Notes under the pieces: model-generated
What the model was told of the DNA's origin: nothing
Database searches by the model: none
Seen by the model: only the letters and a program-made list of their open reading frames with translations
Part shown: positions 42,090-49,879 of the stretch, in pieces
Numbering within the stretch: the stretch's first letter is position 1
Layout of the letters: each line of letters starts with the position of its first letter
Translations under genes and position numbers: made by a program
Assembly (NCBI RefSeq): GCF_001439815.1
Contig: NZ_JYLM01000001.1
Location: forward strand, 62,001-126,000
Direction: 5' to 3'
DNA: 64,000 nucleotides
DNA from: Pseudomonas orientalis
Lineage (GTDB): Bacteria > Pseudomonadota > Gammaproteobacteria > Pseudomonadales > Pseudomonadaceae

Positions 42090-44539
42090 GCCGGCACCTC
42101 CAATTGCTTGACCGGGATAACCTCGAATTCTTTTTTCAGCAGCGGCTGTTCCAGGCGTTCTTTCCAGGGGTCTTGCTCGAACGACAGGGAAAACTGCAGG
42201 CGCTCGTTGAGAGCCTGGCGCCGGGCCGGGTCTTCCAGCACGGCTTTTTTGATATGGTCCATGCCGACCCGCTGCAGGTAGTGCACGGTGCGCTCCAGGT
42301 AGAAGGCTTCTTCGCGGTACAGCTGCAGGAATGCGCCGTTGTATTCGCGCACCTCTTCAGCGGTCTTGAGCTTGACGAAGAACTCCGCGACTTCGGTCTT
42401 GATCCCGCCGTTGCCGCCGATATACATCTCCCAGCCTGAATCCACGCCGATAATGCCCACGTCCTTGATGCCCGCTTCGGAGCAGTTGCGTGGGCAACCG
42501 GACACCGCCAGCTTGACCTTGTGCGGCGACCACATGTTGAACAGGTCGTGCTCCAGCTCGATGCCCAGTTGCGTGGAATTTTGCGTACCGAAGCGGCAGA
42601 ACTCGCTGCCCACGCAGGTCTTCACGGTGCGGATGGATTTGCCGTAGGCGTGCCCGGACGGCATGTCGAGGTCCTTCCACACGCCGGGCAAGTCCTGCTT
42701 CTTGATCCCGAGCAAGTCGATGCGCTGGCCGCCGGTCACCTTGACCATCGGCACGTTGTACTTGTCGGCCACGTCGGCGATGCGGCGCAGTTCCGACGGA
42801 TTGGTCACGCCGCCCCACATCCGGGGGACCACCGAATAGGTGCCGTCTTTCTGAATGTTGGCGTGGGCGCGCTCGTTGATCAGGCGCGATTGCGGGTCGT
42901 CCTTGGCTTCGCCCGGCCAGGTGGAGATCAGGTAGTAGTTCAGCGCCGGACGGCAGGTGGCGCAACCGTTGGGCGTGCGCCAGTTCAGGTAGCTCATGGT
43001 GCCGGCGATGGTCAGCAGGTGCTGGTCGCGGATGGCCTGGCGGATCTGCCCGTGGTTGAGGTCGCTGCAACCGCAGATGGCTTTTTCGCTCTTGGGTTTG
43101 ACGTCGGCGGCACCGCCCACGGTGTTGATCAGGATCTGTTCCACCAGCCCCACGCAGGACCCGCAGGAACTGGCCGCCTTGGTGTGCTTCTTCACGTCAT
43201 CGACGCTGAACAGCCCCTGTTCCTGGATCGCTTTGACGATGGTGCCCTTGCACACGCCATTGCAGCCGCAGACCTCGGCGCTGTCGGCCATGCTCATGGC
43301 TTTGTCCTGGCCTTGATGGCCTACGTCGCCCAGCGCATTTTCGCCAAACATCAGGTGATCGCGAATCTCGCCAATCGCGTGATTCTCACGGATCTGGCGG
43401 AAATACCAACCGCCATCGGCGGTATCGCCGTACAGGCAGGCGCCGACCAGGATGTCGTCCTTGATCACCAGTTTCTTGTACACCCCGCCGATGGGGTCGG
43501 AGAGGGTGATGGTCTCGGTGCCTTCGCCGCCCATGAAATCGCCGGCGGAGAACAGGTCAATGCCGGTGACTTTCAGCTTGGTGGAGGTCACAGAGCCTTT
43601 ATAGGTGGCGAAACCCAACTGGGCGAGATGGTTGGCACAGACCTTGGCCTGTTCGAACAGCGGGGCGACCAGGCCGTAGGCAATCCCACGGTGGCTGGCG
43701 CATTCACCGATTGCATAGATGCGCGGGTCGTAGGTTTGCATCGTGTCGTTGACCAGAATCCCGCGGTTGCAGGGAATGCCGGACTTTTCCGCCAGTTCGG
43801 TGTTGGGGCGGATACCGGCGGCCATCACTACAAGATCGGCGGGGATGATGTCACCGTTCTTGAACTGCACCGAGCCGACGCGGCCATTGCCGGCGTCGTG
43901 CAGGGCCTGGGTTTGTTCGCACAGGCGAAACACCAGGCCCCGGCTTTCCAGCTCGGTTTGCAGCAGCTGGCCACTGGTCTTGTCCAGTTGCCGTTCCAGC
44001 AGCCATTCACCGATGTGCACCACGGTCACGTGCATGCCGCGCAGCATCAGGCCGTTGGCGGCCTCCAGGCCGAGCAGCCCGCCACCGATGACCACCGCGT
44101 GCTTGTGGGTCTTGGCAGTGTCGATCATGGCCTGGGTATCGGCGATATCGCGGTAGCCGATCACGCCCTGCAAGGTGTTGCCCGGAATCGGCAGGATAAA
44201 CGGCGTGGAGCCGGTGGCGATCAGCAGGCGATCGTATTCGGCCTCGGTGCCGTCCTCGGCGATGACGCGGCGCTTGACCCGGTCGATCTGCACCACCTTG
44301 CGGTTGAGCAGCAGCTTGACGTTGTTATCGAGGTACCAGTCCAGATCGTTGAGCACGATCTCTTCGAAGGTCTGCTCGCCGGCCAGCACCGGCGAGAGCA
44401 GGATGCGGTTGTAGTTGGTGTGGGGCTCGGCGCCGAACACTGTGATGTCATACAGGTCGCTGCTGAGCTTGAGCAATTCTTCCAGGGTGCGAACCCCGGC
44501 CATGCCGTTGCCGATCATCACCAGTTTGAGTTTTTTCAT
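42086..44539 (-). CDS. nirB: Nitrite reductase [NAD(P)H] large subunit
   Basis: This 817-residue flavoprotein reduces nitrite to ammonium. The N-terminal FAD/NADH-binding part starts with VMIGNGMAGVRTLEEL. A BFD-like [2Fe-2S] region contains CGCNGVCKG and CGSCVG. The siroheme and [4Fe-4S] ligands are in CVGSEFCRFGTQNST and SGCPRNCSEAG. I chose the ATG at 44539 (MKKLKLV). It heads the unit nirB-nirD-nasC-cobA and is preceded by a 139-base leader with a terminator and two hexaloop hairpins. Confidence 0.96.
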   Translation of the reverse strand: MKKLKLVMIGNGMAGVRTLEELLKLSSDLYDITVFGAEPHTNYNRILLSPVLAGEQTFEEIVLNDLDWYLDNNVKLLLNRKVVQIDRVKRRVIAEDGTEAEYDRLLIATGSTPFILPIPGNTLQGVIGYRDIADTQAMIDTAKTHKHAVVIGGGLLGLEAANGLMLRGMHVTVVHIGEWLLERQLDKTSGQLLQTELESRGLVFRLCEQTQALHDAGNGRVGSVQFKNGDIIPADLVVMAAGIRPNTELAEKSGIPCNRGILVNDTMQTYDPRIYAIGECASHRGIAYGLVAPLFEQAKVCANHLAQLGFATYKGSVTSTKLKVTGIDLFSAGDFMGGEGTETITLSDPIGGVYKKLVIKDDILVGACLYGDTADGGWYFRQIRENHAIGEIRDHLMFGENALGDVGHQGQDKAMSMADSAEVCGCNGVCKGTIVKAIQEQGLFSVDDVKKHTKAASSCGSCVGLVEQILINTVGGAADVKPKSEKAICGCSDLNHGQIRQAIRDQHLLTIAGTMSYLNWRTPNGCATCRPALNYYLISTWPGEAKDDPQSRLINERAHANIQKDGTYSVVPRMWGGVTNPSELRRIADVADKYNVPMVKVTGGQRIDLLGIKKQDLPGVWKDLDMPSGHAYGKSIRTVKTCVGSEFCRFGTQNSTQLGIELEHDLFNMWSPHKVKLAVSGCPRNCSEAGIKDVGIIGVDSGWEMYIGGNGGIKTEVAEFFVKLKTAEEVREYNGAFLQLYREEAFYLERTVHYLQRVGMDHIKKAVLEDPARRQALNERLQFSLSFEQDPWKERLEQPLLKKEFEVIPVKQLEVPA

Positions 44540-44559
44540 GTCGCTCTCCGACCAATCAC

Positions 44560-44609
44560 GCGCAAACAAAAAAAGGCGTCCCCGCTAGTGTGCTAGCGAG
44601 GACGCCTTT
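44560..44609 (-). terminator. Leader terminator of nirB
   Basis: On the minus strand AAAGGCGTCCTCGCTAG pairs with CTAGCGGGGACGCCTTT (17 bases with one mismatch, loop of four; 44572-44609) and is followed by a T-rich run. It lies between the promoter and the nirB start, so it must be overcome for expression: a classical antitermination site. Confidence 0.85.
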
Positions 44610-44616
44610 GTCCTGG

Positions 44617-44656
44617 TCCCGTTCTCTCGGGAAGCTCGATCCTTCGACGTTGAAGG
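44617..44656 (-). promoter_or_regulatory. NasT (ANTAR) target: two hexaloop hairpins in nirB leader
   Basis: On the RNA strand the hairpin CCTTC-AACGTC-GAAGG (44641-44656) is followed after eight bases by TCCCG-AGAGAA-CGGGA (44617-44632). Both have 5-base-pair stems and six-base loops with A at position 1 and G at position 4, the known signature of ANTAR-domain targets. The terminator starts seven bases further on. NasT, encoded nearby, is the obvious ligand. Confidence 0.8.
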
Positions 44657-44688
44657 CGCGGCTATATGTGGGTTGTTGAAGAGGCTAA

Positions 44689-44704
44689 TGCAGCAGCTGT
44701 GCCA
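44689..44704 (-). promoter_or_regulatory. Sigma-54 promoter of nirB
   Basis: TGGCACAGCTGCTGCA has the GG-N10-GC spacing and near-consensus -24/-12 boxes. The start of transcription is expected near 44678, giving a leader of about 139 bases. This fits NtrC control of nitrate assimilation. Confidence 0.75.
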
Positions 44705-44763
44705 AGTGTCGATGGCCCCGGGTTTATTCGGGATTCAACGCGGAGGCGTCAGGATTTTGCCCG

Positions 44764-46434
44764 TTAGTGGTGCAATAGCCAGAACAGCAGCACCAGATTG
44801 ATCAGCAGCGAAGCCGTCGCCAGGGTTTGCCAGACCTTGAGCGGCTCACGCTCGAGCAACGGGCGCGGACGCACGCTCAGTTCGCGGCGGTCGGCCTGCT
44901 CCAGCACCAGCAGCCATTCTTCGGCGGTTTCATAACGCTGCTGCGGTTGCGCGGCGACGGCACGTTCCAGGCTTGCGGGCAGCCAGTCCGGCACATCGGG
45001 ACGGTAACGGCTGGCGCTGACCGCTTGAGTGAAGCGCGGGCGTTGGAAGGCTTCGATTTCGCCATAGGGATAATGGCCGGTCAGCAGGTAATAGAGCGTG
45101 ACGCCGACGCTATACAAATCCTGTTGTGGCGTAGGACGCTCACCGTTGAACGACTCCGGCGCGATAAAGCTCGGGGTGCCGGGCAGCACGCTGGCGCGGT
45201 CTTGCGACAGCCCCGGGCAATAGGCCAGGCCGAAATCCAGCACGCGCAGTTCGCCGTCGTCGCCCAGCAACAGGTTTTCCGGCTTGATATCGCGGTGCAG
45301 GATCTGCCGCCGGTGCAGCAGGCCGACCGCGCGCAGCAACCGCTCGGCGATGGACTGCCATTGCGCCAGGGGCAACGGGCCCTGGCGCGTGAACAGTTCG
45401 GCAAGGGTTAGCCCCGGGTATTCGCGCATCACGTAGTACAGATGCTGACGCCCACTGGCGGCATGCACTTCAGGGAACGCGCGGCCGGCGACCCGGCGCA
45501 GAAACCATTCTTCCGAGAGCAGGGCCTGGGCGGCGTCCGTGTCGTCGTCGCGGCTTAACGGCAGGGTTTTCAGCAACCAGGGCCGCTGCTGATCATCCTG
45601 CACCCGATACAGCAACGACTGTCGGCTCTGCGCCAGCAGGCTGTGCACCTGCCAGCCCTCGAAGCGTTGCCCGGCCTTGAGCGGTGGCGGCAGCGGCCAT
45701 TGCTGCAACTGCACCAGTGCGTCGCCCAGTGTGGCGGCGCCGAGGGCGTCGATGCGCACCAGCAAGGCGCTGGCATTGTCCTGGCTTCCCGCCAAGTGCG
45801 CGGCATTGACCAGGGTGTTGACTGCCAGGTCCAGGTCGGTCTGCTCGCGCAGAATCGCGCTGATGCTGTGGTCGCCCAAGGTGGCCCAGACCCCATCGCT
45901 GAGCAGCAGGAAGCACTCACCTGCGCGCAGTTCGCCATCGAGAAAGTCCAGTACCAGGTGCTGGTCCAGGCCCAGGGCGCGCTTGAGCACATGCTGCATG
46001 CCCGGTTGCTCCCACACATGGTCCTCGCTGATGCGCTGCAATTCGCCGTCCAGCCAGCGATAGGCGCGGCAATCACCGACATGGGCGAGGGTGAAACGCT
46101 GGCCGCGAAACACCAGGGCGCTGAGGGTGGTCAGCAGCGGCTGACCGCCGCCATTAGCTTGCAGCCAGCGGTTCTGTGCCACCAGCAAACGTTCCAGCGC
46201 CTGGGCCACGCCCCAGGTCTGCGGCGTGGCGTAGTAGTCCAGGGCCAGCGCCTGCAAGGTCGAGCGCGCGGCCAGGCCACCGTCGGCGCATTGGCTGACG
46301 CCGTCGGCCAATGCGCACAGGTAGCCTTTGCTCGCGGCCAGCTCCGCCACGGGCGTGACCACCCGCAACGCGTCCTGGTTTTCTGCCCTGGGGCCGATCG
46401 CGCTGGCCTGGGCAATGCTCAGTTGCAGGCTCAT
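44764..46434 (-). CDS. PP2C phosphatase-Ser/Thr kinase fusion protein
   Basis: This is a 556-residue two-domain protein with a C-terminal membrane helix (residues 533-553). Residues 1-235 are a PP2C phosphatase with metal-ligand motifs ENQDA, LADGVS, VGDCRAYR, LLSDGVW and QDNASALL. Residues 260-520 are a protein kinase with the ATP lysine in WLLKTLP, HRDIKPENLLL, DFG and APE, all intact. It starts in a one-base overlap (TGATG) with nasA. A kinase/phosphatase of this kind lies in the nas cluster of other pseudomonads; its target is unknown but may be the transporter or another nas protein. Confidence 0.9.
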   Translation of the reverse strand: MSLQLSIAQASAIGPRAENQDALRVVTPVAELAASKGYLCALADGVSQCADGGLAARSTLQALALDYYATPQTWGVAQALERLLVAQNRWLQANGGGQPLLTTLSALVFRGQRFTLAHVGDCRAYRWLDGELQRISEDHVWEQPGMQHVLKRALGLDQHLVLDFLDGELRAGECFLLLSDGVWATLGDHSISAILREQTDLDLAVNTLVNAAHLAGSQDNASALLVRIDALGAATLGDALVQLQQWPLPPPLKAGQRFEGWQVHSLLAQSRQSLLYRVQDDQQRPWLLKTLPLSRDDDTDAAQALLSEEWFLRRVAGRAFPEVHAASGRQHLYYVMREYPGLTLAELFTRQGPLPLAQWQSIAERLLRAVGLLHRRQILHRDIKPENLLLGDDGELRVLDFGLAYCPGLSQDRASVLPGTPSFIAPESFNGERPTPQQDLYSVGVTLYYLLTGHYPYGEIEAFQRPRFTQAVSASRYRPDVPDWLPASLERAVAAQPQQRYETAEEWLLVLEQADRRELSVRPRPLLEREPLKVWQTLATASLLINLVLLFWLLHH

Positions 46435-47645
46435 CAGACGCGTGCGGCGGTCACGGCAGCCGAGCCCCAAGTGGTTCTCCAGCGGCGTTTGACGCCGTGC
46501 AGGCCAAACCAGGCCAGCACGCCAAGGCTGGCGAACAACCACAAGGCCAACTGGTAACTGCCGGTACTCTGTTTGATCGCGCCCATGCCGGCTGCCAGGG
46601 CAAAGCCGCCGATGCCGCCGGCCATGCCGATCAGGCCGGTCATGACGCCGATCTCACTGCGAAACCGCTGGGGCACCAGCTGGAATACCGCGCCATTGCC
46701 GGCGCCAAGACCGAGCATGGTGCAGACGAAAAGCGCCAGCGCAGCGTAGGAACTGGGCAGGTTGAAACCCACCGCCGCAATGCAGATCACCGCCACGCTG
46801 TACATGCCGAGCAGGGTTTTGATCCCACCGAAACGGTCCGCCAGGGCGCCGCCCAGCGGGCGCATCAGGCTGCCACCGAAGACGCAGGCTGCGGTGTAGT
46901 AGCCGGCGGTCACCGGGCTCAGGCCGTACTGGTCGTTGAAGTAGCCGGGCAGGGCGCTGGCCAGGCCGATAAAGCCGCCAAAGGTCACGCTGTAGAAGAA
47001 CATGAACCACCAACTGTCGCGATCACCCAGGGCTTTGAAGTAGTCGGCCATCGACTTGGCTTTCGGACGTTGCGGGGCGTTGCGGGCGAGCCAGGCGAAC
47101 ACGATCAGGGTGAGGATCAGCGGAATCAACGCGAAGCCGAACACATTGCTCCAGCCAAAGGCCGCCGCCAGTACCGGTGCGAGCAAGGCGGCGAATACGG
47201 TACCGGAGTTGCCGGCGCCGGCGATGCCCATGGCTTTGCCTTGGTGCTCGGCCGGATACCATTGCGAGGCCAGCGGCAGGGCGACGGCAAAAGAGGCACC
47301 GGCCATGCCGAGGAACATACCCAGCAGCAGGGCTTGCTCGTAGCTGTGAATGCCCAGCTTCCAGGCGCAGAACAACGCCACGATGACAATCACCTGGCCG
47401 ATCAGCCCGGCGGTCTTGGGCGACAGCTTGTCGGCCAGCATACCCATGAGAAAGCGCAGCACCGCGCCCGCCAGGATCGGCGTGGCGACCACCAGGCCGC
47501 GCTGTTGCGTGGTCAGGTGCAAGTCGGCGGCAATCTGTACCGCCAAGGGGCCCAGCAGGTACCAGACCATGAAGCTCAGGTCGAAATACAGGAACGCGGC
47601 AAACAGGGTCGGGGTGTGCCCGGATTTCCAGAAGCTTGATTTCAT
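46434..47645 (-). CDS. nasA: Nitrate/nitrite MFS transporter
   Basis: This 403-residue transporter of the nitrate/nitrite porter family has twelve hydrophobic helices. The nitrate signatures are GIAGAGNSGTVFAALLAP (TM5) and GLGAGNGAVFQLVP (TM11), with the conserved Arg in VLRFLMGMLADK. I chose the ATG at 47645 with GAGGT seven bases upstream. It has its own sigma-54 promoter and terminator-containing leader after nasT, and it is coupled to the phosphatase-kinase gene. Confidence 0.94.
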   Translation of the reverse strand: MKSSFWKSGHTPTLFAAFLYFDLSFMVWYLLGPLAVQIAADLHLTTQQRGLVVATPILAGAVLRFLMGMLADKLSPKTAGLIGQVIVIVALFCAWKLGIHSYEQALLLGMFLGMAGASFAVALPLASQWYPAEHQGKAMGIAGAGNSGTVFAALLAPVLAAAFGWSNVFGFALIPLILTLIVFAWLARNAPQRPKAKSMADYFKALGDRDSWWFMFFYSVTFGGFIGLASALPGYFNDQYGLSPVTAGYYTAACVFGGSLMRPLGGALADRFGGIKTLLGMYSVAVICIAAVGFNLPSSYAALALFVCTMLGLGAGNGAVFQLVPQRFRSEIGVMTGLIGMAGGIGGFALAAGMGAIKQSTGSYQLALWLFASLGVLAWFGLHGVKRRWRTTWGSAAVTAARV

Positions 47646-47711
47646 CACGCACCTCAACGGTTGGGGGTCTTGTCAGAAGGCCTGGTGGCTCCATGCGCTG
47701 GGGCCGGAACG

Positions 47712-47760
47712 AAAAAAAACGCCGCCACCGGGTTCGCGAGGGCAAACCGGGTGTGCGACG
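47712..47760 (-). terminator. Leader terminator of nasA
   Basis: On the minus strand a CACCCGGTTTGC arm pairs imperfectly with GCGAACCCGGTG around a four-base loop, extended by outer GC-rich bases, and ends in eight T (47712-47719). It stands 70 bases before the nasA start. The upstream GACAAAGACGTC is shared in form with the nirB and nasS leaders. Confidence 0.75.
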
Positions 47761-47777
47761 TCTTTGTCGTTGGTGGG

Positions 47778-47795
47778 GCAACCGCCGTTGGCTAC
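47778..47795 (-). promoter_or_regulatory. Hexaloop hairpin in nasA leader (probable NasT site)
   Basis: On the RNA strand GTAGCC-AACGGC-GGTTGC gives a six-pair stem (two G-U) with a six-base loop, A at position 1 and G at position 4. It lies at the very 5' end of the predicted leader. Only one such hairpin is clear here, unlike nirB. Confidence 0.5.
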
Positions 47796-47810
47796 CTGTA
47801 AAGGTTCTTT

Positions 47811-47826
47811 AGCAAGAGCCGCGCCA
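47811..47826 (-). promoter_or_regulatory. Sigma-54 promoter of nasA
   Basis: TGGCGCGGCTCTTGCT has GG-N10-GC spacing and a full TTGCT -12 box. It starts two bases after the nasT stop and would give a transcript from about 47800. Confidence 0.7.
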
Positions 47827-47828
47827 GA

Positions 47829-48404
47829 TCAGCCGAGCAATTCACTCATGGCAATAATCTGTTCGGCCACCTGAATCAGTTTCTGCTGACGGCTCATGGC
47901 CTGGCGGCGCATGAGGGTGTAGGCCTCTTCCTCATTGCAGTCCTTCATTTTCATCAGCAGGCCCTTGGCCAGCTCGATGCGCTTGCGTTCCGCCAACTGT
48001 TGATCGCGGGCGTGCAACTGGGCGCGCAGGGCCTGGTCGCTTTCAAAGCGGGCCATGGCCACATCGAGGATCGGTTGCAGGCGCTGGGCCTGGATGCCTT
48101 CGACAATATAGGCACTGACCCCGGACTTGATCGCCTGGCGCATGACATTGGGGTCATGTTCATCGGTGAACATCACGATAGGACGAGGCTGGTCGCGGCT
48201 GACCAGCACCACCTGTTCCATTACATCGCGGCCGGGTGACTCGGTATCGATCAGGATCACGTCGGGGCGCACTGTTTCGACGCGCGCAGGCAGGTCGATG
48301 GTCAGGCCGGATTCATCGATCACCTCAAAACCGGCCTCGGTCAGCGCAGCCTTGAGCCGGCCGACTTTGCGCGGGGTGTCGTTGATCAACAGGATTCGCA
48401 GCAT
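47829..48404 (-). CDS. nasT: NasT, ANTAR-domain response regulator/antiterminator
   Basis: This 191-residue protein has a receiver-like domain (1-120; MLRILLINDTP start and LIDTESPGRDV at the acceptor position) and a C-terminal ANTAR RNA-binding domain (130-190) with RKRIELAKGLLMKMKDCNEEEAYTLMRRQAM. It binds leader RNA and lets polymerase pass the terminators of nas genes when NasS has bound nitrate. I chose the ATG at 48404; it is ten bases after nasS. Confidence 0.95.
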   Translation of the reverse strand: MLRILLINDTPRKVGRLKAALTEAGFEVIDESGLTIDLPARVETVRPDVILIDTESPGRDVMEQVVLVSRDQPRPIVMFTDEHDPNVMRQAIKSGVSAYIVEGIQAQRLQPILDVAMARFESDQALRAQLHARDQQLAERKRIELAKGLLMKMKDCNEEEAYTLMRRQAMSRQQKLIQVAEQIIAMSELLG

Positions 48405-48414
48405 GGTCGTGCTC

Positions 48415-49641
48415 CTAGCGCAGCGCTTGGCGGCTGATGTCATCCGCCATGGCATGCAGGCGGAAGCTGCGGGCATAACCGGCGGGGTCGGAGCCGTCCC
48501 AGATCCTGCCGTCGATCAACTGGCTGCTGCGCATGTCCTCGGCATGGGTCGGCACGCCCACGGCGCTGGCGGCTTGACGATACACATCCAGTTGTTGCAC
48601 CTGGCGGGCAATGCCCAGGTAGTCCGGGTCTTCGCGCAGCAGGCCCCAGCGGCGAAACTGGGTCATGAACCACATACCGTCGCACAGGTAAGGCAGGTTG
48701 ACCGCGCCATCGGCGAAGAACCTTAGCGCATGCGGGTCCTGCCACCGGTTGCCCAGGCCGTCTTCGTAGTGGCCCAGCAGGCGCGGCTCGATACAGTCCA
48801 GCGGTGCGTCGAGGTATTCGCGCGCGCTGAGCAGTTGCGCAGTGGAACGACGGTTTTGCGTGCTCGCTTCGATAAAGCGACTGGCCTCGAGAATCGCCAT
48901 CACCAACACGCGCGCCGTATTGGGGTACTGGTCGACGAAGGCTTGAGTACAACCGAGGACTTTTTCCGGATGATTCGGCCAGATCGACTGGCTGGTCGCC
49001 AGGGTAAAGCCCTGGTTCTGCTTGACTGCGCTGGCACACCAGGGTTCACCGACACACAGGCCGTCGATGCGACCCGCTTGCAGGTGCGCAACCATTTGCG
49101 GCGGCGGCACCACCACGCTGTCCACATCCCGCAGCGGGTGGATGCCCTGGCTCGCCAGCCAGTAATACAGCCACATGGCGTGGGTGCCTGTGGGAAAGGT
49201 CTGGGCGAAGGTCAGTTTTGTGCGGCTTTGGTGCACGTGGCGGTCGAGTGCCTCAGGAGTGACCACACCCTGCTGTTGCAGCCCACGGGACAGGTTGATG
49301 CTCTGTCCGTTCTGGTTCAACCCCATCAGCACCGCCATCGGGCTCGGCGCAACGCCACCGATGCCCAGGTGCACGGCATAGATCAGACCGTAGAGACTGT
49401 GGGCGGCGTCCAGTTCACCGCTGACCAGTTTGTCGCGCAAGCTGGCCCAGGACGATTGACGCTTGAGGTTCAGCGTGAGGCCGTAGGGTTGCGCAAACCC
49501 CTGGGTGGCGGCGACCACCAGCGAGGCGCAATCAGTCAGGGCCATGAAACCCAGGTCCAGGCTGCTCTTTTCCGGGGCGTCACTGCCGTTTACCCAGGCC
49601 AGCGCAGGGTTCACCGCGCTACTGTCGACCGAATCGTTCAT
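48415..49641 (-). CDS. nasS: NasS, cytoplasmic nitrate sensor
   Basis: This 408-residue protein of the NrtA/periplasmic-binding fold has no signal peptide, so it stays in the cytoplasm. Nitrate-binding-type motifs include PTGTHAMWLYYWLASQGI and GLCVGEPWCASAV. It holds NasT inactive without nitrate. I chose the ATG at 49641 preceded by AGGTAGGT. It starts the nasST unit and has its own sigma-54 promoter and leader terminator, so the sensor pair seems to control itself. Confidence 0.94.
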   Translation of the reverse strand: MNDSVDSSAVNPALAWVNGSDAPEKSSLDLGFMALTDCASLVVAATQGFAQPYGLTLNLKRQSSWASLRDKLVSGELDAAHSLYGLIYAVHLGIGGVAPSPMAVLMGLNQNGQSINLSRGLQQQGVVTPEALDRHVHQSRTKLTFAQTFPTGTHAMWLYYWLASQGIHPLRDVDSVVVPPPQMVAHLQAGRIDGLCVGEPWCASAVKQNQGFTLATSQSIWPNHPEKVLGCTQAFVDQYPNTARVLVMAILEASRFIEASTQNRRSTAQLLSAREYLDAPLDCIEPRLLGHYEDGLGNRWQDPHALRFFADGAVNLPYLCDGMWFMTQFRRWGLLREDPDYLGIARQVQQLDVYRQAASAVGVPTHAEDMRSSQLIDGRIWDGSDPAGYARSFRLHAMADDISRQALR

Positions 49642-49661
49642 CAACACCTACCTTTTCTCGC

Positions 49662-49718
49662 AAAAAAAAGCGTCGCTCCTGCGGATGGCGATACCAGCCA
49701 TTGCAGGGAAACGACGCC
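49662..49718 (-). terminator. Leader terminator of nasS
   Basis: On the minus strand GCGTCG...CCTGC...ATGGC pairs with GCCAT...GCAGG...CGACGC in a long bulged stem, followed by eight T (49662-49669). It lies 20 bases before the nasS start and is preceded by GGACAAAGGCGTC as in the nirB leader. Confidence 0.75.
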
Positions 49719-49732
49719 TTTGTCCGTAGGCC

Positions 49733-49750
49733 CGCGCCGTCGCTGGCGCG
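49733..49750 (-). promoter_or_regulatory. Hexaloop hairpin in nasS leader (probable NasT site)
   Basis: On the RNA strand a GCGCC-AGCGAC-GGCGC core (stem of at least five, extended to six pairs) has a six-base loop with A1 and G4. It lies ten bases after the predicted transcription start. Confidence 0.55.
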
Positions 49751-49770
49751 CGCCCTGATAAAGAGTGCGT

Positions 49771-49786
49771 AGCAAGGCACATGCCA
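49771..49786 (-). promoter_or_regulatory. Sigma-54 promoter of nasS
   Basis: TGGCATGTGCCTTGCT keeps GG-N10-GC and the TTGCT -12 element. The expected transcript starts near 49760, giving a leader of about 119 bases with hexaloop and terminator. Confidence 0.7.
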
Positions 49787-49879
49787 CGGGGCGGCCGTCA
49801 GCTTTCCATCATGATTGAACCGCGCCTGCCTTTCAGTATGGCCGCTCTTTTGCGTCCTACCGCTCCAGGAAAATCCACG

